DNA from: Planctomycetota bacterium
GTDB lineage: Bacteria > Planctomycetota > MHYJ01 > JACPRB01
DNA length: 22,095 nt
Assembly: GCA_023261405.1 (NCBI GenBank)
Contig: JAHFOZ010000019.1
Span: forward strand, 1 to 22,095
Reading direction: 5' to 3'
Shown: positions 6,973 through 14,527 of the stretch, one piece after another
Numbering within the stretch: the first letter of the stretch is position 1
How the letters are laid out: every line of letters starts with the position of its first letter
Program-made: the position numbers and the translations under genes
Notes under the pieces: generated by a model
Database searches by the model: none
What the model was told of the DNA's origin: nothing
What the model saw: the letters and a program-made list of their open reading frames with translations, nothing else

Positions 6973-7512
6973 ATGGTGACCGCCGCACGCAAGTTGGGTT
7001 ACGCCGATTACGAGAAGATCCCGGCAGACGAATTCCGCCACGAGATCATCCAAGGGGAAGAGTACATGACTCCGGCGCCCTATCCGGATCACCAGACCGT
7101 GCTCTTGGAGTTGGGCAGGCTCATCGGTAACCATGCCGCCAAGCACAAACTCGGCCGGGTCTTCGTCGCCCCTACTGCCGTCGTTCTTTCCCGACACGAC
7201 ATCGTGCAGCCGGACGCCTTCTTCATCAGAAAGGCGCGCGTCTCGATCATCGGAAAGAAGAATATCAAGGGGCCGCCGGACCTGGTGATCGAGGTGACTT
7301 CCCTTATTACCGGAAGCATCGACCGCGGCCCCAAGCCTGCGCTCTACGCCCGCTCGGGAGTGCGCGAGTACTGGCTCGTCGACCTGTCCGCGCAGACCGT
7401 GGAAGTCCACGAGTTCGGCAAGGTCCGCCGCGTCCGGATCTACAAAGAGGGCCAGTCCTTCGAGTCGGCGCTGCTCCCCGGCCTCACCGTCCGCCTCGAC
7501 GATATCTTCTGA
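6973..7512 (+). CDS. Uma2-family (DUF820) endonuclease-like protein
   Basis: The 179-aa product has the length and order of Uma2 proteins, which have the PD-(D/E)XK restriction-endonuclease fold. 'YEKIPADEFRHEIIQGEEYMTPAPYPDHQTVLLELGRLI' is the N-terminal helix/strand pair. 'IVQPDAFFI' carries Asp81, 'PPDLVIEVTS' carries Glu107, and 'RGPKPALYARSGVREYWLVD' carries Lys121 and the family's signature GV-EYW-VD. These are the expected metal-site residues, so the protein looks intact. Uma2 proteins are multicopy in Cyanobacteria, Planctomycetota and Chloroflexota, and their biological role is not settled; some are associated with mobile DNA. It stands alone here, convergent with the following lipoprotein gene. 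AGGA precedes the ATG. Confidence 0.92.
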   Translation: MVTAARKLGYADYEKIPADEFRHEIIQGEEYMTPAPYPDHQTVLLELGRLIGNHAAKHKLGRVFVAPTAVVLSRHDIVQPDAFFIRKARVSIIGKKNIKGPPDLVIEVTSLITGSIDRGPKPALYARSGVREYWLVDLSAQTVEVHEFGKVRRVRIYKEGQSFESALLPGLTVRLDDIF

Positions 7513-7525
7513 CCGCCACTCCAGG

Positions 7526-8962
7526 CTACGGCTTGAGCACGGGACTCAACCGGGACTTCGAATCTACGATCAGCTCCGCCTGCAGATCCTCGCCCTCGAG
7601 CACGGTCATGGAGCGCGACTCGTTGGAGGATGTATTGGAGCCCAGCGGCGAGGTGTAGACCGGTCCCTGTCCTCTTCCGGGAAACTCAACGAGGCTCTTT
7701 TCCTTGTCCTTCACTCTGAAGATCCTGAGGGACCAGGGACGAAAGGCAGCGAGGTCTCCTCCCGACTGTTGCAGGTGAACGGTGACGTACTTCGGGCTAT
7801 CGCGCTCGAGGATGAGCTCCGCGTCGTTGCCGATCCCCCGGAGCTCCCAGATCTCTCGAAAGTAGATCTTCCGTTCATCCGGGAGCGAGGTGCCGTCCTT
7901 GAAGACATACCGGCACATTCCGCCGTCCCACTTCGCACCGACCTGCGAGAACTCGGTCTTCAATTTCGCCCAGCGAGTGTCCGCCTCCCCGTCGGGGGAG
8001 ATCCAGGAGCCGTAGACGTCGGCCTCCAGGCGGTAGACCGAAGCGACAAGTCGTAGAATCTGGTTGCGCATCATGGCCCGCCCGTGATCCTCCCATGCAT
8101 CCCCCTTCAGGTGAGGCCACTCCGGAGACTTCTCGAGGCTCTTCACTGAATCAAAGGGTCTCTCTGGCGGATTCAGCGGGCGAGTTCGGAAGAGGCCGCT
8201 CTTTCGGAAATACTTCACGTGAACCTTGATGTCCTGCGCGCGACCCTGCAGCCCATAGCCGCCGATCAAGAGAATGGGGATGTCGTCGATCAGGGCGATG
8301 GGAAACCGGGGGATGCGTTTGGGATCTCGCGGGGGATCGGGGTTTGGAAGGCCGAGCAGCATCGGAGGCATGTGTCCCGGATCTTCGGGGATTTCGAAGA
8401 GTACCCGGAGAACGAGGAAGAGACCCTCCCGGGCTTTCGAATGCGGCAGCGAAGACACGCGAAGGTACTCGTCGATCGCCGCGAACGCCTTGTCCTTGCC
8501 GAGCGCCTGCAGGGCGTTGACGGTCTGGATCACGGAGAGGGGGTCGTATCTACATCCCTCGCAATCCGAGGTCCGGTCGATGATCCGCAGGACTCCGCTG
8601 AGTTCGTCCTCTCTGAAGATGGAAGCATCCGGAGGATGCCCATTGCCGCCAAAGACGTACTGGGCGTTGCCTTCGAAGTCAATGTAGATCCGGCCCAGCG
8701 TGGGGAAGGTCAGGTGGCCGTCCGTGCCGTAGCACCAGATTTCGCGGGTCCGGGCTGTGCTGATCCCCCCGGGATCGCGATCGGTTCGAATGTCGTCGGG
8801 CTTCCCCAGGATAGCCGCCACTTGTTCCTCCGGCATGCCCGGGGTGACTCTTCCCATAGCTTCCGCGAAGGCGCGTCGATCCCGGTATGAATGCGCCGCC
8901 GGAAGATCCGGTTGGGAACAGGAGCACGCGAAACAGGCGATCCAGATCACGGCCTGACGCAT
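7526..8962 (-). CDS. Lipoprotein with BamE/SmpA-like N-terminal module, function unknown
   Basis: The 478-aa product starts with a probable lipoprotein signal (MRQAVIWIACFACSC, lipid-accepting Cys13 or Cys15). Residues about 36-105 (MGRVTPGMPEEQVAAILGKPDDI...IYIDFEGNAQYVFGG) match the 'GM-xx-V-xx-LGxPd' opening and following strands of SmpA/BamE-like modules, which often mediate protein contacts in the envelope. The remaining ~370 residues are not recognised; they contain two cysteines close together (CEGC, about 132-135) and a mixed helical and beta pattern. The coding sequence looks less GC-rich than its neighbours. ATG 8962 is preceded by GGGGA, and TACAAT at 8974-8979 could be a -10 without a convincing -35. 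It is convergent with the Uma2 gene, 13 bp apart. The name rests on one short module. Confidence 0.8.
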   Translation of the reverse strand: MRQAVIWIACFACSCSQPDLPAAHSYRDRRAFAEAMGRVTPGMPEEQVAAILGKPDDIRTDRDPGGISTARTREIWCYGTDGHLTFPTLGRIYIDFEGNAQYVFGGNGHPPDASIFREDELSGVLRIIDRTSDCEGCRYDPLSVIQTVNALQALGKDKAFAAIDEYLRVSSLPHSKAREGLFLVLRVLFEIPEDPGHMPPMLLGLPNPDPPRDPKRIPRFPIALIDDIPILLIGGYGLQGRAQDIKVHVKYFRKSGLFRTRPLNPPERPFDSVKSLEKSPEWPHLKGDAWEDHGRAMMRNQILRLVASVYRLEADVYGSWISPDGEADTRWAKLKTEFSQVGAKWDGGMCRYVFKDGTSLPDERKIYFREIWELRGIGNDAELILERDSPKYVTVHLQQSGGDLAAFRPWSLRIFRVKDKEKSLVEFPGRGQGPVYTSPLGSNTSSNESRSMTVLEGEDLQAELIVDSKSRLSPVLKP

Positions 8963-9318
8963 GGGAGGTCCCCTGCATTGTAAACGTCGCGGTTCGGCCT
9001 GGGTTCATCGATTCTGGCATCATTCGCCGGGAGGGTTTCCTTCCCGCTCACCCTGCATCGACCAACCCCGCGCCGCGTCCAATGGAAGGATGAGTCGCGT
9101 TCTCCTGCCGGAGTCCCATCCCCTGGCGGATGCCCTTAGAGATCACGGCCGTCTCCTGACTGGGGTACTGGCGGCCATGATGGCGCTGGCATGGTTTGTC
9201 ATCAGCTATTCCATGGCGCTGCACTCCGTCGAAGTGCGCCTCCTCCGACCGTTCACCTGAGGCATGGGGAAAAAGAAGTAGCGCCGGTCGGCGCCGCCAA
9301 CGTCAACCCGGTGAACGG
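8963..9318. other. Sparse 356-bp stretch between lipoprotein and beta-helix genes
   Basis: No clear gene fills this stretch. It includes the upstream region of the minus-strand lipoprotein gene, one doubtful plus-strand ORF (9090-9260), a five-codon ATG frame at 9264-9281 that is probably meaningless, and one arm of an 11-bp inverted repeat whose other arm overlaps the beta-helix stop. Confidence 0.5.
9090..9260 (+). CDS. Possible small membrane protein (56 aa)
   Basis: ATG at 9090 opens a 56-codon frame ending in TGA. The product has a polar N-terminus of about 22 residues, one strong hydrophobic helix (LLTGVLAAMMALAWFVISYSMAL, about 22-44) and a short C-terminal tail (HSVEVRLLRPFT), like a single-pass membrane protein. 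GGAAGG lies directly against the ATG, closer than an ideal ribosome-binding site. Third-position GC is high but not striking. No competing frame looks better. I do not recognise it and it could be a chance ORF. Confidence 0.33.
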   Translation: MSRVLLPESHPLADALRDHGRLLTGVLAAMMALAWFVISYSMALHSVEVRLLRPFT

Positions 9319-9320
9319 TC
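9247..9320. repeat. Inverted repeat between convergent gene ends
   Basis: GACCGTTCACC (9247-9257) and GGTGAACGGTC (9310-9320) are perfect 11-bp inverted copies separated by 52 nt. The right arm reaches the stop codon of the minus-strand beta-helix gene (9319-9321) and the left arm covers the end of the doubtful small ORF. It may form a 3'-end structure in either transcript. There is no T-tract. Confidence 0.45.
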
Positions 9321-10887
9321 ACCGGCGTGTCCCCTCGAACGCCCCGAGGTCCGCAGCGGCCCCCTGTGGAACGACGGCACCCGCCTGATCACGAGCGCCC
9401 GGGTCGAGCGCGAAGAGTTTCTTGAGGTCGAGCGCCGCGTCGAGCAGTGGGGAATCCGCGCCGGGCCGCCGATCCGGCCCGAGGCGCGGGTCGGCGAAGA
9501 CCCCGACCGGCTTCCCCTCCACCGTCTCCTGACCGAGGGCGCGCCAGGCCTCGAGCGTCCCCACCGACTTGGGGCCCCACTTGATCGACAGGGGCTTCCC
9601 TTCCGCCCACCAGGCGTTGCCCTGGAAGAGGATGGATCCCGCTGCGGGCTCCTCGCCTTCGACCTCCACGTGCGCCACCCCTCCCCCGGTCACGAACACG
9701 TTGTTGCGGAATCTCAGCCCGGTCACGAGTTTCGAGTCCGAGACATACACCGCGCGCGGCGGGGTCTTCGGCGCGGCGCTCACGACGACCGTGTTGTGGT
9801 AGACGTCCACGTCCTTCACCGGGCCCCCCGCGTAGACGTGGATTCCCGAGTAGCCGTGCGCGCGGCCGTCGTTCACGCTCACGTTGTAGCGGATGACGTT
9901 CCCCTCGGAGCGGCACTCCTCCGAGTAGGGGCAGACGAGAATCCCCGCCCCGTCGTTGTCGCGCGAGAGGTTGTACTGCATCACCGAGTTCGTGACGATC
10001 CCGTCGAAGTCGAAGCCGCCGCCGTCGATCGACGCGTCGCCGGTGCGGTTGGAATACGATTCGCAGCCCTGGATGACGGCGCGGTCGCAATCCCACACCC
10101 AGAGGCCCACCGGACCGCCGCCCTTGAAGTCGCAGCGCCGGCCGTTGTTCCAAGCCGTGCAGCGCTCGAGGAGCACCCGCCGGGCGCGGCCGACCAGGAC
10201 CCCGTTCCCGCTGTGGTTCTTGTGGCCCGGGAAACCCTCGTTGTCGTGGAAGCGGCCGTCGACCACGCGGACGTCCTCGTGGATCCCGGGGCCGCGCGTC
10301 TCGCCCGGGCCGCCCGTGAGGACGCCCGCGATCCCGTTGCCGGAGGCCTCCACTTTCTCGAGGAGGACGCCGCGGTAGCCGCTGGACCCGCGGGCCCCGA
10401 GGAGGTGGATGCCCGCGGTGCGGAAGCCGCGCGCGAGGACGTTCGAGACGCGGATCGCCTCCAGCTTCACGTCGCCCGGCAGGTCGTTGCGGAAGCGGAT
10501 CCCGGCGGAGTCGGTCTTCTCGTCCAGGCTGGTCCCTTCGAACTCGAGGTTCTCCACCGTGATCCCGCCGCAGTTCCGCGCGAGGAGGCCGATCCCGTTC
10601 CCCGCGCGGACGACGGCCCGCCCGCTCCCGTAGGAGCCGATCGTGACGGGTTTCTCCGCCGTCCCGGCGTCGGCGGCGTCGAGCTCGATCGTCCCCTCGA
10701 AACTCTTCCCGCCCTCGAGCAGGAGGCGGTCGCCCGGCCGGAGGGTCGCGGCGCCCGCGCGCGCAAGCGTTCGCCAGGCGGCCGCCGGCGAGGTCCCCGC
10801 GCGGGCGTCGTCGCCCCCGGGGCTCAGGTGGAAATCGTCCGCGGCCATGAAGGCGAGGAGCGCGGCGAGGGCCGGCATGCCCCCCAT
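9319..10887 (-). CDS. Secreted right-handed parallel beta-helix protein (DUF1565-like)
   Basis: The 522-aa product begins with a short export signal (MGGMPALAALLAFMAA). It is followed by the standard entry of polysaccharide-lyase-like beta-helix proteins: 'DDFHLSPGGDDARAGTSPAAAWRTLARAG' then 'LRPGDRLLLEGGKSFEGTIEL'. From about residue 85 to 420, strands and turns repeat at about 22-26 residues per coil, with many 'GI', 'N-G', 'V-N' and 'RYNVS' turns (e.g. GGITVENLEFEGTS, NSVMQYNLSRDNDGAGILV, DVDVYHNTVVVS). A short C-terminal cap ends in 'DLGAFEGTRR', seen in many such proteins. Members cut or bind polysaccharides or serve as surface proteins; the substrate here cannot be told. ATG 10887 has AGGG four bases upstream; ATG 10878 is an alternative. 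The upstream frame extension is antisense to the sigma factor gene and rejected. It is divergent from the ECF sigma gene, with starts 42 bp apart. Confidence 0.88.
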   Translation of the reverse strand: MGGMPALAALLAFMAADDFHLSPGGDDARAGTSPAAAWRTLARAGAATLRPGDRLLLEGGKSFEGTIELDAADAGTAEKPVTIGSYGSGRAVVRAGNGIGLLARNCGGITVENLEFEGTSLDEKTDSAGIRFRNDLPGDVKLEAIRVSNVLARGFRTAGIHLLGARGSSGYRGVLLEKVEASGNGIAGVLTGGPGETRGPGIHEDVRVVDGRFHDNEGFPGHKNHSGNGVLVGRARRVLLERCTAWNNGRRCDFKGGGPVGLWVWDCDRAVIQGCESYSNRTGDASIDGGGFDFDGIVTNSVMQYNLSRDNDGAGILVCPYSEECRSEGNVIRYNVSVNDGRAHGYSGIHVYAGGPVKDVDVYHNTVVVSAAPKTPPRAVYVSDSKLVTGLRFRNNVFVTGGGVAHVEVEGEEPAAGSILFQGNAWWAEGKPLSIKWGPKSVGTLEAWRALGQETVEGKPVGVFADPRLGPDRRPGADSPLLDAALDLKKLFALDPGARDQAGAVVPQGAAADLGAFEGTRR

Positions 10888-10929
10888 GATACCCTTGAAT
10901 CGCGGGCCCCGATCCTCCATCCTGAGCAC

Positions 10930-11496
10930 GTGGAAGAACGGGAGCTCATCGACCGCTGCATCCGTGGCGAGGCGCGGGCCTGGGAGAGCCTCATGGACGG
11001 CTACGGCGGCGCCGTCTACGACGCCGCGGGGTTCACGCTCCGCCGCGTCCTGGGCTCCGCGCAGGAGGAGGACGTGGAGAACGTCGTGCAGGGGGTCTTC
11101 CTCGGCCTCTGCGACAAGAACGCGCACCGGCTCAAGCTCTTCCAGGGCCGCTCCAGCTTCCGCACCTGGGTCACGAGCGTGACCGCGCGCTTCGCCCTCA
11201 ACTACATCCGCACCGAGAAGCGGAAGGGCTCGCTGAAGTACTGCCTGCTCGACGAGTCGGCCGGCGAGCGGCTCGAGGGCGACCGCGACCTCCTCCCTGG
11301 GCTCGAGGATCGCGAACGGATGCACCGCGCGCTCGAGAAGATCCCCTCCCGCGAGCGCCTGATCCTGAAGCTCTTCTACTTCGACGGCCTCTCCTACAAG
11401 GCGGTGGCCGAGCTCATGAGGATCCCCGTGAACTCCATCTCCCCCCTCCTCCTCCGCGCTAAGGAATCGCTCCGGAAGGTGCTGGTCACGCCGTGA
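10930..11496 (+). CDS. ECF-type RNA polymerase sigma factor
   Basis: The 188-aa product has the two-domain ECF layout. Region 2 spans about 1-100: 'ELIDRCIRGEARAWESLMDGYGGAVYDAA', then 'EEDVENVVQGVFLGL' (the usual D-x-Q-VF core-binding helix) and 'SSFRTWVTSVTARFALNYIRTEKRKG' (-10 recognition). A linker of about 25 residues leads to region 4, about 128-185: 'ALEKIPSRERLILKLFYFDGLSYKAVAELMRIPVNSISPLLLRAKESLRKVL', a helix-turn-helix for the -35. GTG 10930 is chosen because it gives the normal N-terminus; no ATG lies in frame before residue 22. The Shine-Dalgarno is weak. The next gene on the strand is its probable anti-sigma factor. The divergent beta-helix gene is a possible target, which is inference. 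Confidence 0.93.
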   Translation: MEERELIDRCIRGEARAWESLMDGYGGAVYDAAGFTLRRVLGSAQEEDVENVVQGVFLGLCDKNAHRLKLFQGRSSFRTWVTSVTARFALNYIRTEKRKGSLKYCLLDESAGERLEGDRDLLPGLEDRERMHRALEKIPSRERLILKLFYFDGLSYKAVAELMRIPVNSISPLLLRAKESLRKVLVTP

Positions 11497-11498
11497 GT

Positions 11499-11576
11499 CC
11501 TTCGACTCGCAAGTTCGGAACCCGCTGGCCAACGGGTCCCGAACCCCTGCGGCTCAGTACGAGTGCTGTACGAAGG
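11499..11576. repeat. Imperfect palindrome between sigma and anti-sigma genes
   Basis: This 78-bp element fills most of the 109-bp spacer. The inner stem pairs TTCGGAACCCG (11514-11524) with CGGGTCCCGAA (11533-11543), one mismatch in 11 and an 8-nt loop. The outer stem pairs CCTTCG (11499-11504) with CGAAGG (11571-11576) and ACTCG (11505-11509) with CGAGT (11560-11564), with bulges. It begins three bases after the sigma stop and lacks a T-run. It could partly stop transcription or tune relative expression of sigma and anti-sigma, or be a dispersed repeat. Confidence 0.6.
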
Positions 11577-11605
11577 GCCTCCCGCCCGGTGTCCAAGGGG
11601 ATGAG

Positions 11606-13243
11606 ATGGCAGGGATGAACTGTCCCGAGTCGGAACGGATCGCCGCGTACGCGGAGGGCCGCCTGGACGCGGCCGAGGAGGCGCAGCTGCTCGAGCACGC
11701 CTCGGAGTGCGACGACTGCCGGCGCGAGCTTGCGGTCCTGATGCTCCTTCCCCGCGAGACGGCCTCCTCGCTCCCGGCGGGGATACGGCGCCGCGCGCTG
11801 AAATCCGTTCTCCGCGCGGGCGAGCGTTCCCTCCGGCCGGTGCGGCGGTTCCATCCCGAGCGTTCTCCGGGCTTCGGGGCCGTGGCGGCGGCCGCCCTGC
11901 TCCTGATCGGATTCGCCGGCGTCCTGATCCTCTTCGTCTCGGGCGGCTCCCCGCCCGCGCCGATGGTTCAGTCGAGCCGGCCGGCCGCGCCGATCCCGTT
12001 TCCCGCCGTGCCCGTGAAGCAGGAGCAAGTCGCCGCCCCTCCCGTGGCGCCCTCCCGGGCGGTCGAGGCGCCCGTGCTCGCCCCGAGGCCGGCGCCCGCC
12101 CCGGTCCCCGAAGAGAAGAAGGCCGACCCCGCCCCCGAATCGGTCGTCCTCGAGCCGCTCCCGCCCCCGGGAGAAGAGAGGAAGACAGGGGACTCGCCGC
12201 GACCCTCGACCCACGCGGTCGCCCCGCGCGTCCTCTCCGAGCTCCAGGTCACGGATGTCACCGGCTCCCTCACGGTGCGCCGGAAGGGCTCCAAGACCTC
12301 CGAGAAGCTGGGGGGCGTGGCCAAGCTGGGCGAGGGCGACGTGGTCCTCGCGGAAAAGCCCTCGAGCTTCCACGTCGAGGGACGCCATCCCGTCGTCCTC
12401 GGCGAGAACACGTCCGTCTCGCTCGCCTACGTGGCGGCGGACGAGGCGCCGTACCTGCACCTGCGCTCGGGCGAGGCGATGGTGGACTCCACCGGCCCCA
12501 CGCGGTGGATCGTCACGGACGGCAAGGTGGCGCTCGTGGTGAAGCAGGCCCGCGCACGATTCTCCGTGACGCCGGACGGGGACCGCCTCGCGGTGGCCGC
12601 GCTCAGCGAGCCGCTCTTCGTGCAGCCCGACGGCGGCGAGATCCATCCCGTCCGCCCCGGCGAGGAGCTCCGCGTGGGGCGCGCGGGCGCGGACGTCGTC
12701 CCGCTCGATCCGCAGGCCGCCCAGAGGAAGCAAACGGCGTTCGACGCCTCCCGCCCGCGCCAGAAGACGGTCTTCTACACGAGCTGCGACCCCGCCGACG
12801 GCCGCCGCGAGCACTTCTTCATCCAGGAGGGCGGCTACTTCCGGAACGAGGCGCTCCTCTCGGCCGCGCGGCCGGACAAGTCGGCCGCCGTGGTCCTGAG
12901 CCCGAATCCGCGCTTCGCATGGAGGCCGAACCTCGTGCTCCGTGGCCGGATCCGCACGAACGCCACGCAGCTCACGGTGTCCTTCCGCGTGGAAGAGCGC
13001 AAGTACACGCTCTTCAGGACCGTGGCGGTCGACCGGAAGGGCGTGAACCAATGGATCCCGCTGGAGATCCCCATCGTCCCCTCGGCGCTCCAGTTCAGGC
13101 GCGACGACGGCCAGTCGCAGCTCGTGGTCACGGGCGAGGATCGCTTCGACTCGCTCCGCTTCACCGCGGACCAGCGCGACGTGTTCGGCGACCAGCGCGT
13201 GACCTTCCTGGTGGACGACATCCAGGTGGTCGAGCGCGAGTAG
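11606..13243 (+). CDS. Membrane anti-sigma factor: zinc finger, TM helix, FecR-like domain, C-terminal beta domain
   Basis: The 545-aa product starts with an anti-sigma zinc finger (zf-HC2): Cys6, then His31-x3-Cys35-x2-Cys38 in 'LLEHASECDDCRREL'. A single membrane helix follows at about 91-111 (GAVAAAALLLIGFAGVLILFV). Residues 113-205 are a Pro/Ala-rich linker. Residues about 206-365 resemble FecR/iron-dicitrate-sensor beta repeats (LTVRRKG..LGEGDVVLAEK..HVEG..VVLGENTSVSL..LRSGEAMVDS..WIVTDGKVALVVKQARFSV..VRPGEELRV). Residues about 385-545 form a beta-sandwich-like domain ending in 'VTFLVDDIQVVERE', as in carbohydrate-binding-like modules. The cytoplasmic finger should hold the neighbouring sigma factor, while the outer part senses a signal or anchors to the envelope. 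ATG 11606 has AAGGGG five bases upstream. The stop abuts the stop of the convergent next gene. Confidence 0.88.
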   Translation: MAGMNCPESERIAAYAEGRLDAAEEAQLLEHASECDDCRRELAVLMLLPRETASSLPAGIRRRALKSVLRAGERSLRPVRRFHPERSPGFGAVAAAALLLIGFAGVLILFVSGGSPPAPMVQSSRPAAPIPFPAVPVKQEQVAAPPVAPSRAVEAPVLAPRPAPAPVPEEKKADPAPESVVLEPLPPPGEERKTGDSPRPSTHAVAPRVLSELQVTDVTGSLTVRRKGSKTSEKLGGVAKLGEGDVVLAEKPSSFHVEGRHPVVLGENTSVSLAYVAADEAPYLHLRSGEAMVDSTGPTRWIVTDGKVALVVKQARARFSVTPDGDRLAVAALSEPLFVQPDGGEIHPVRPGEELRVGRAGADVVPLDPQAAQRKQTAFDASRPRQKTVFYTSCDPADGRREHFFIQEGGYFRNEALLSAARPDKSAAVVLSPNPRFAWRPNLVLRGRIRTNATQLTVSFRVEERKYTLFRTVAVDRKGVNQWIPLEIPIVPSALQFRRDDGQSQLVVTGEDRFDSLRFTADQRDVFGDQRVTFLVDDIQVVERE

Positions 13244-14527
13244 TCACCTCCGAGGCCGCACATGGGCGAGGCCCAGCGCCACCCACTGGGACAGGACGAC
13301 GCCGATCACGAAGACCCACATCACCGTCACGAGGCCGCGCTCGATCCCCTTCTCCCCCACGCCGGCAAGTTCCAGGTAGGGCAGCGTGAAGAAGGCCACG
13401 GCCACGAACGCCAGGACCGTCGCATACAGGAGCATCAGGCGGCGGGGCCAGCCCGCGTGCAGGGAGAATGCGGCCGAGAGCGGGATCATCAGAAGTCCGA
13501 GGACGATGGCGGCGGCGCCGAAATCCGAATTCTTTGTGATCGGCCACATTGCCAGGCAGGCCAGCGCCAGGAGGAAGATGGCCCCCACGAAGTTCGAGGC
13601 CGTGGTTTGGTCGCGCGAGAGGGCCAGGCGGCCGGTCCGGTTCAGGCGGAGCAGGAGATTGAACAGGGGCTGCGCCAGCCACGTGAGCAGCGCGAAGACG
13701 AGATAGAGGGCGAGGATCGGCTCGAGGATGGGCGCCAGGGCGGGCGACGATTCCGAGACCTTCCGGATGACGTGCTGGCCGAAGTACGCGCCGAGGATGA
13801 CGCCCCACTGCGCCTTACGGCTCAGGCGCGACATCCAGAAGAAATACCGGAGGAGGAGCCGGTAGACCACGTTCCTCGCCTTGAGGGCCTCGATGACCCC
13901 CACGCGTGCGTGCTCCAGGGTGGGGTCCAGGCGCAGCGCCTCGCGGAAGTGCACCATGGCCCTCTTCGGATCGCCCTGCTGGAGGAGCGCCCAGCCCTGG
14001 TTGGCGTGCGTGTACGGGTCCTCCGGGTCGCGCGCCAGCGCCGCCTCGAGCGTGCTCCCCGCCTCGGCCTGGCGGCCCAGCTTGATGAGCGCCATCGCGC
14101 GGAGGTTGCTGCAGCCCGCGTGCTCCGGGTCGAGCTCGAGTCCGCGCTCGGCCGCCTCGAGCGCCGCGGGCCAGAGCCGCTGGTGGTAGCGGATCTGGGC
14201 CAGGAGCGCCGGGGAGTCGGGGTCCCCCGGGTCCAGGCGCATGGCCTCCAGCACGGACCCGGCGGCCTCGTCGTAGAGACGGCGGTCCTCGAGCACGCTC
14301 GCGAGGGCATAGTGGCCGAGGGGCGCGTCGGGCTCCTGGTGGATGGCGGCGCGGGCCTCCGCCACCGCCTCGTCGAAGGCGCCGCGCTTCGCGAGGCAGA
14401 GGGCCAGGAGCGCGTGGGCCATCGGGGATTCGGGAGCTTCGAGGAGGTCGAGCCGGAGCTCCTGTTCCGCCAGATCGAACTTGCGGAGGTTGAAGAGCTG
14501 CGACGCACGGATGAAGTGCGGGCCCAT
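13244..14527 (-). CDS. TPR-containing multi-pass membrane protein
   Basis: The 427-aa product has a TPR solenoid at about 1-215 with around six repeats (e.g. 'HFIRASQLFNLRKFDLAEQELR', 'LGHYALASVLEDRRLYDEAAGSVLEAMRLDP', 'THANQGWALLQQGDPKRAMVHFREALRLDP'). A membrane part follows: 'LLRYFFWMSRLSRKAQWGVILGAYFG', then hydrophobic segments at about 267-290, 312-330, 337-356, 363-385 and 398-420. 'FALLTWLAQPLFNLLLRLNRTGRLALS' is a phrase I recall from a widespread uncharacterised TPR-membrane family. No signal peptide is present, so the TPRs are probably cytoplasmic. ATG 14527 shares its A with the TGA stop of the AAA+ gene (TGATG), showing translational coupling. A longer upstream frame exists but would lie inside the AAA+ gene. 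A role as membrane docking partner for the ATPase is inferred. Confidence 0.88.
   Translation of the reverse strand: MGPHFIRASQLFNLRKFDLAEQELRLDLLEAPESPMAHALLALCLAKRGAFDEAVAEARAAIHQEPDAPLGHYALASVLEDRRLYDEAAGSVLEAMRLDPGDPDSPALLAQIRYHQRLWPAALEAAERGLELDPEHAGCSNLRAMALIKLGRQAEAGSTLEAALARDPEDPYTHANQGWALLQQGDPKRAMVHFREALRLDPTLEHARVGVIEALKARNVVYRLLLRYFFWMSRLSRKAQWGVILGAYFGQHVIRKVSESSPALAPILEPILALYLVFALLTWLAQPLFNLLLRLNRTGRLALSRDQTTASNFVGAIFLLALACLAMWPITKNSDFGAAAIVLGLLMIPLSAAFSLHAGWPRRLMLLYATVLAFVAVAFFTLPYLELAGVGEKGIERGLVTVMWVFVIGVVLSQWVALGLAHVRPRR

Noticed and set aside
5558..6988. Upstream extension of the etfB frame
   Set aside because: It is antisense to the CAP gene. EtfB proteins start with the MNLAVCFKRVPDT segment encoded at 5557.
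9264..9281. Five-codon ORF encoding MGKKK
   Set aside because: Too short to support, with no ribosome-binding site or known leader-peptide context.
10921..10936. Second parS-like site (GCACGTGGAAGA) at the sigma start
   Set aside because: Only one half-site resembles parS; the other half differs at several positions. Probably chance.
10888..11532. Upstream extension of the beta-helix frame
   Set aside because: It is antisense to the sigma factor and lacks family similarity. The signal peptide starts at 10887.
11486..13051. 521-codon minus-strand open frame (and the 560-codon plus frame at 11707-13389)
   Set aside because: Both are alternative frames of the anti-sigma gene, with Arg/Gly/Pro-rich compositions and no motifs.
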